DNA of 8,286 bases from Candidatus Woesearchaeota archaeon (GTDB lineage: Archaea > Nanobdellota > Nanobdellia > Woesearchaeales > 21-14-0-10-32-9). Positions 5,595 to 8,286 of this stretch are shown piece after piece. The position numbers and the translations under genes were made by a program. The DNA lies in the NCBI GenBank assembly GCA_003562145.1, contig PWWA01000112.1:1-8286 (forward strand), written 5' to 3'. The notes beneath the pieces were generated by a model. It saw only the letters and a list, made by a program, of their open reading frames with translations, was not told the DNA's origin and made no database searches. How positions within the stretch are numbered: the first letter of the stretch is position 1; each line of letters opens with the position of its first letter.

Positions 5595-6155
5595 ATGAAA
5601 CCAGAATCAAGAATTCTAGGAATTGATGACGCACCATTCAACAAGTACAAAGACAAGAAAACAATGCTAGTAGGCGTAGTTTACCGGGGAGGAAACTTCA
5701 TGGACGGAGTAATCTCAGGAAGCGCCAGTGTTGATGGAAGCAATGCCACAAAAGAAATCTCGAAGATGATTATGAAATCTAAGTTTAAGGATGACTTAAG
5801 ATGCATAATGCTTAAGGGAATAGGAGTTGCAGGCCTAAACATGGTGAACATAGAAGAAATATACGAAAAGACAAAGATACCAGTACTCGTCGTGATGAGA
5901 AAGAAGCCTGATAAAGCAAGGCTTATCAAGACACTGGAAAAGCTTGGAATGAAAGAAAAAGCATTGCTTGTAAAGAAAGCAGGAAGAATAAGCAAGATAA
6001 ACAATTTATACGTACAAAGCGCTGGGCTGGACAGGGCTAAAGTGAAAGAGCTATTAGGGATAACAACCACGCACTCAGCCATCCCTGAACCGATAAGAGT
6101 CGCACACCTAATCGCAGGCGGAATAATTAATGGCGAGAGCAAGGGAAAAGCATAA
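5595..6155 (+). CDS. DUF99 / UPF0215 family protein (endonuclease V-like fold, 'endonuclease dU' family)
   Basis: 186 residues, full length for this archaeal family, which shares the endonuclease V fold; members are proposed to act on deaminated DNA, so a repair role is likely but inferred. Family landmarks in order: RILGIDDAPF (6-15), TMLVGVVYRG (23-32), VDGSNATKEI (46-55), IMLKGIGVAGLNMVNI (71-86), IPVLVVMRKKPD, and the C-terminal PEPIRVAHLIAGGI. Two places where family members I recall have Asp are Asn here: Asn50 (usual DGxDxT) and Asn85 (usual FNxVD). The N-terminal Asp11-Asp12 pair is retained. ATG 5595 is 39 bases after the signal peptidase stop, with only a weak TATA-like TCTATAC (about 5569) upstream. 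No other in-frame start competes. Confidence 0.9.
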   Translation: MKPESRILGIDDAPFNKYKDKKTMLVGVVYRGGNFMDGVISGSASVDGSNATKEISKMIMKSKFKDDLRCIMLKGIGVAGLNMVNIEEIYEKTKIPVLVVMRKKPDKARLIKTLEKLGMKEKALLVKKAGRISKINNLYVQSAGLDRAKVKELLGITTTHSAIPEPIRVAHLIAGGIINGESKGKA

Positions 6156-6167
6156 AAAAAAGCAGAC

Positions 6168-6175
6168 TTTAAAAA
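6168..6175 (+). promoter_or_regulatory. TATA box of tRNA-Pro
   Basis: TTTAAAAA centred about 31 bases before the first base of the tRNA, preceded by a purine-rich stretch. This gives transcription start a few bases upstream of the tRNA, with a short 5' leader for RNase P to remove. Confidence 0.6.
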
Positions 6176-6202
6176 CAACTCATTCATACCTTTACAAGGA
6201 AA

Positions 6203-6276
6203 GGGGTTGTGGTCTAGCTTGGTATGATACGCGCCCGGGGCGCGCGTGATCGGGGGTTCAAATCCTCCCAACCCCA
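6203..6276 (+). tRNA. tRNA-Pro (anticodon GGG) with C at position 33
   Basis: Acceptor GGGGTTG (6203-6209) pairs with CAACCCC (6269-6275), discriminator A at 6276, no encoded CCA. D stem 6212-6215 with 6225-6228 has a weak last pair. Anticodon stem CGCGC (6230-6234) pairs fully with GCGCG (6242-6246), and A6229-T6247 extends it. The loop is CCGGGGC, placing GGG at 34-36 (6237-6239). T stem GGGGG (6252-6256) pairs with CCTCC (6264-6268) with one G-U, around TTCAAAT. No intron. Position 33 (6236) is C, not the near-universal U. Otherwise the gene looks sound. Confidence 0.93.
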
Positions 6277-6303
6277 CTCCTTACTTTCATTCTAACAAAA
6301 AAA

Positions 6304-6311
6304 TATTTAAA
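6304..6311 (+). promoter_or_regulatory. TATA box of the membrane-protein gene
   Basis: TATTTAAA preceded by a run of A, centred 26-27 bases before the ATG at 6334. Transcription would begin at or within a few bases of the start codon, so AGGATGAG (about 6321-6328) probably lies outside the mRNA and would not act as a Shine-Dalgarno site. Confidence 0.6.
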
Positions 6312-6333
6312 GAAAAAACCAGGATGAGACTAT

Positions 6334-7170
6334 ATGAAAAAACTATTTTTACTTTTTCTTACAATAATAGTATTCCTCCCGGTTGTCTCAGGCATGGCGA
6401 TACCTCCTGACCACGTTAACATATATTTAGACGGGGAATTATTGGAAGATTTTGACCTTAAAATTTCTGTGTGTGATAGGTACTTAATAGTTGCAAACAT
6501 CACTAAGGAAGAAGCTTATGATGAAGGATACCTTCATTTGTTTGAGATAAATGAAAATCTTAGGTGCTGGTGGGCTATTGAAAATTTTACTGCTTGCACT
6601 TCTAATACTTGCAATTTGCACAGGTTTGAAAATGGGAGCAGGCTTCTATTGGAAGCAGGTAGTGTAAAGATATTAACTGAGCCTGTTGAGAAGAATACGA
6701 GCAACCGCATAACTGGCTCTATATACGATGTGTTCATTTCTTCTAATGGAAGCGTGGAAGCCGATTACCTTGGGGATAGGGAAAGAAGAGGGATGAATTT
6801 TTTGCCTTTGTTATCTTTAGCTCTTTTTATGCTAGTCCTCTCATCCATCGCGTTTTTATTCTTATATTTGCTTATTATAACAGTCATATGTTTGTTGTTC
6901 TTCAAGTATAAGAGGATTCCTTATACTAAGATATATTGGCCGATTATTATTGGCACTGTAATGCTCATAGTGTTCACACCTATAATTTCAATTTTTTCAG
7001 GAAGCATAATAGTAAGCGCTTTTATTGTGGGAATTATGTTTTTTCTGCAGGGCATGTTTTTCCATCTAGCAATGAAAAAATATTTAGATTGGAAGAATTC
7101 CCTGCTGTTAAGCTTGCTTGTAATTATCGCTATGGCAACACCAGGAATTTTATTTGGATTATTATTATAG
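6334..7170 (+). CDS. Predicted exported ectodomain fused to a multi-pass membrane region, unknown function
   Basis: I do not recognise the family. The 278 residues start with a typical Sec signal peptide (basic MKK, hydrophobic core 4-18, small residues VVSG at 17-20). An extracellular domain of about 130 residues follows, with four Cys (47, 78, 88, 93) that could form two disulfides. It has five N-glycosylation sequons (Asn55, 84, 100, 121, 138). Then come about four membrane helices: 156-190 (long), 202-222, 225-247 and 255-277. The basic loops KYKRIPYTK and KKYLDWK lie between helices, fitting the cytoplasmic side by the positive-inside rule. The start is set by the signal peptide and the TATA box about 27 bases upstream. 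The phosphodiesterase gene begins 20 bases after its stop and is probably cotranscribed. Confidence is for a real exported membrane protein. Confidence 0.82.
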   Translation: MKKLFLLFLTIIVFLPVVSGMAIPPDHVNIYLDGELLEDFDLKISVCDRYLIVANITKEEAYDEGYLHLFEINENLRCWWAIENFTACTSNTCNLHRFENGSRLLLEAGSVKILTEPVEKNTSNRITGSIYDVFISSNGSVEADYLGDRERRGMNFLPLLSLALFMLVLSSIAFLFLYLLIITVICLLFFKYKRIPYTKIYWPIIIGTVMLIVFTPIISIFSGSIIVSAFIVGIMFFLQGMFFHLAMKKYLDWKNSLLLSLLVIIAMATPGILFGLLL

Positions 7171-7177
7171 GTGTGTT

Positions 7178-7184
7178 GGAGGAG
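7178..7184 (+). promoter_or_regulatory. Shine-Dalgarno site of the phosphodiesterase gene
   Basis: GGAGGAG lies six bases before the ATG at 7191. It fixes that start over in-frame upstream codons, which would overlap the membrane-protein gene from 6936. No TATA box sits at the leaderless distance, fitting translation from a shared mRNA. Confidence 0.8.
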
Positions 7185-7190
7185 AGAAAA

Positions 7191-7682
7191 ATGTTAATCG
7201 GCATTATTAGTGATACGCACGACCACATAGAAAATTTGCAGAGAGCATTGGCTTTGCTGAAAGAAAAAAAAGTAGGAGCAATTATTCACTGCGGAGATTT
7301 CTGTGCGCCTTTTATGATAGACGAGCTTGATAGCATCGGGATACCTGCGTATTGCGTGTTCGGGAACATAGACGACAAGTTCCTGACAACGAGGAAAGCT
7401 GATGCTTCTAAGAATGTGAAGCTATACGGTGACATCGCTGAATTGGAATTAGGCGGGAAGAAGATAGCTGTGAACCATTACCCGTTGATAGGCGAAAGCC
7501 TTGCTTCTACTGGCAAGTATGACTTGGTATGTTGTGGGCATACTCATAAAAAGGATTTGAGGAAAATAGGCGATGCCTTGCTTTTGAACCCAGGGAAATT
7601 AATGGGGCGCTTTGGAGAAATAAGTGTTGCGCTCTATGATACGGAGACAGGGGAAGCAGAGCACATAGAAGTAAAAATATAA
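7191..7682 (+). CDS. Metallophosphodiesterase, MJ0936/YfcE family
   Basis: 163-residue calcineurin-like phosphoesterase, the usual length for this family. The full dinuclear metal set is visible: Asp8 and His10 (SDTHD), Asp36 (HCGDF), Asn59 (FGNID), His96 (NHYP), His117 and His119 (CGHTHK). Methanocaldococcus MJ0936 and E. coli YfcE hydrolyse phosphodiesters such as bis-pNPP in vitro, but the natural substrate is unclear, and none can be named here. Cytoplasmic; no signal peptide. It follows the membrane-protein gene by 20 bases with a strong Shine-Dalgarno, suggesting one operon. Its stop codon lies inside the TATA box of the next gene. The Cys-Cys before the GHTH motif and Cys34/Cys38 by Asp36 are not ligands in the known family. 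Confidence 0.93.
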   Translation: MLIGIISDTHDHIENLQRALALLKEKKVGAIIHCGDFCAPFMIDELDSIGIPAYCVFGNIDDKFLTTRKADASKNVKLYGDIAELELGGKKIAVNHYPLIGESLASTGKYDLVCCGHTHKKDLRKIGDALLLNPGKLMGRFGEISVALYDTETGEAEHIEVKI

Positions 7683-7686
7683 ATAA
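7677..7686 (+). promoter_or_regulatory. TATA box of the transglycosylase gene, overlapping the preceding stop codon
   Basis: ATATAAATAA is centred about 28 bases before the ATG at 7710 and contains the phosphodiesterase stop codon TAA (7680-7682). It implies an independent, leaderless transcript for the transglycosylase. Confidence 0.6.
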
Positions 7687-7709
7687 TACTTGTAAAATTA
7701 TTGGCAGAA

Positions 7710-8286
7710 ATGGGTAAAGAAAGAAAGTCAGAAAGCCTGAAAGGATATCTTAATTCTTTAGTTTTTGCTGGAGTTGCAGGTATTACCGCTTTTTGCCTTT
7801 CAACAAAAATTCCTGAGCTAGTGGAAAAGGAGGTTGAGCCGATAGTCAAGCAAGAACAAGCTCATTTTGATTTCCCCTACAGGGCCAAGTATGATTCTTT
7901 GACTGCTGCGAAGTTTGACGAATTAAGGATGAGGCTGGTAGATGAATTCGGGCATAGCGAGGAAAAAGTTAGTTCATTGTTCAGGGATGAAAGTGTTTCA
8001 TTGGATTCTTTGGTTGAGAGGCGGTTCAGGAGAACTGTTGAGAGCCAGGCTGACAGGGGAACTATGACTTATGAGAAGTACAGAGAGCTACTTGGCGTTG
8101 ATGGCTTGAAGCTTAAGGCCCCTTTGTTCTTAGAGGATAATGTTGTTGATTTGCTTGAAGCTGAAGAGAAGTTCGGCGTCGATTACAGGTATATAGTAGG
8201 AATACTCGGTGTTGAAACCAGGTTCGGAGGATACCTCGGATCGCATAACTTGGTTGATGCATTGGTAACACAATATGTTTCTACTA
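7710..8286 (+). CDS. MltB-type lytic murein transglycosylase, 3' end beyond window
   Basis: Lytic transglycosylases of this family cleave the MurNAc-GlcNAc bond of peptidoglycan, forming 1,6-anhydro-MurNAc. The first 192 codons are present and open to the window edge. Residues 1-13 are polar and basic, and 14-32 form a hydrophobic signal peptide or signal anchor, so the enzyme is exported or membrane-tethered. Cys29 is preceded by Phe, so a lipobox is unlikely. A charged helical segment follows, then the MltB-like stretch: MTYEKYRELLG (119-129), EEKFGVDYRYIVGILGVETR with catalytic Glu169 in GVET, and FGGYLGSHNLVDALVTQ (172-188), which matches the family's GVET..YGxxxGxxxVLDALaT pattern. The start at 7710 fits the TATA box at 7677. 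Archaea make no canonical murein, so the target is probably bacterial. The domain call is strong; target and full architecture are unknown. Confidence 0.88.
   Translation, partial: MGKERKSESLKGYLNSLVFAGVAGITAFCLSTKIPELVEKEVEPIVKQEQAHFDFPYRAKYDSLTAAKFDELRMRLVDEFGHSEEKVSSLFRDESVSLDSLVERRFRRTVESQADRGTMTYEKYRELLGVDGLKLKAPLFLEDNVVDLLEAEEKFGVDYRYIVGILGVETRFGGYLGSHNLVDALVTQYVST

Noticed and set aside
6936..7190. N-terminal extension of the phosphodiesterase overlapping the membrane-protein gene
   Set aside because: The extra 85 residues look like out-of-frame reading of the membrane helices; the family starts at MLIGIISDTH, just after a strong Shine-Dalgarno.
7779..7797. Lipoprotein signal at Cys29 of the transglycosylase
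   Set aside because: The residue before Cys is Phe and there is no Leu/Val-Ala/Ser-Gly/Ala pattern, so a lipobox is not supported.

Overview
The window looks like a chromosomal segment of an archaeon, most likely a small-genome DPANN-type lineage, though the lineage call is inference. The archaeal signs are an NMD3 homologue, a DUF99 (endonuclease V-fold) protein, an ER/archaeal-type Ser-His signal peptidase, the C-terminal part of a Hel308 helicase, tRNAs without an encoded CCA, and TATA boxes sitting about 26-32 nt ahead of start codons. The DNA is moderately AT-rich and very gene-dense, and no stretch over 100 bases lacks a gene, promoter or RNA.

Layout, left to right. A 5'-truncated tRNA-Ile(GAU) is followed after 27 bp by glutamate dehydrogenase (gdhA) with a Shine-Dalgarno start. 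Next come a pyruvoyl-type S-adenosylmethionine decarboxylase (speD), a helicase gene that holds only the second half of Hel308, and a Nudix hydrolase with a degenerate Nudix box. The Nudix gene overlaps tail-to-tail with a minus-strand nmd3. nmd3 and a plus-strand signal peptidase diverge from a 60-bp intergenic region with one symmetric TATA element. DUF99 and an intact tRNA-Pro(GGG) with the unusual C33 follow. The right end holds an unrecognised secreted/membrane protein, an MJ0936/YfcE-type metallophosphodiesterase about 20 bp behind it, and the first 192 codons of an MltB-type lytic transglycosylase that runs off the window.

How they fit together. Most genes appear to be single transcription units with their own TATA box, often placed so that the mRNA would be leaderless. 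gdhA and the phosphodiesterase instead have clear Shine-Dalgarno sequences and no obvious TATA at the leaderless distance, as expected for downstream genes of a transcript. Functions are mostly housekeeping: nitrogen metabolism, polyamines, DNA repair, ribosome biogenesis, protein export and tRNA.

Most worth a second look: (1) the helicase cut cleanly at the boundary between its two RecA domains, with its own promoter and an in-frame stop just upstream, suggesting a split gene; (2) a peptidoglycan-cleaving transglycosylase in an apparent archaeon; (3) substitutions at normally conserved positions in the Nudix protein, DUF99, NMD3 and tRNA-Pro.
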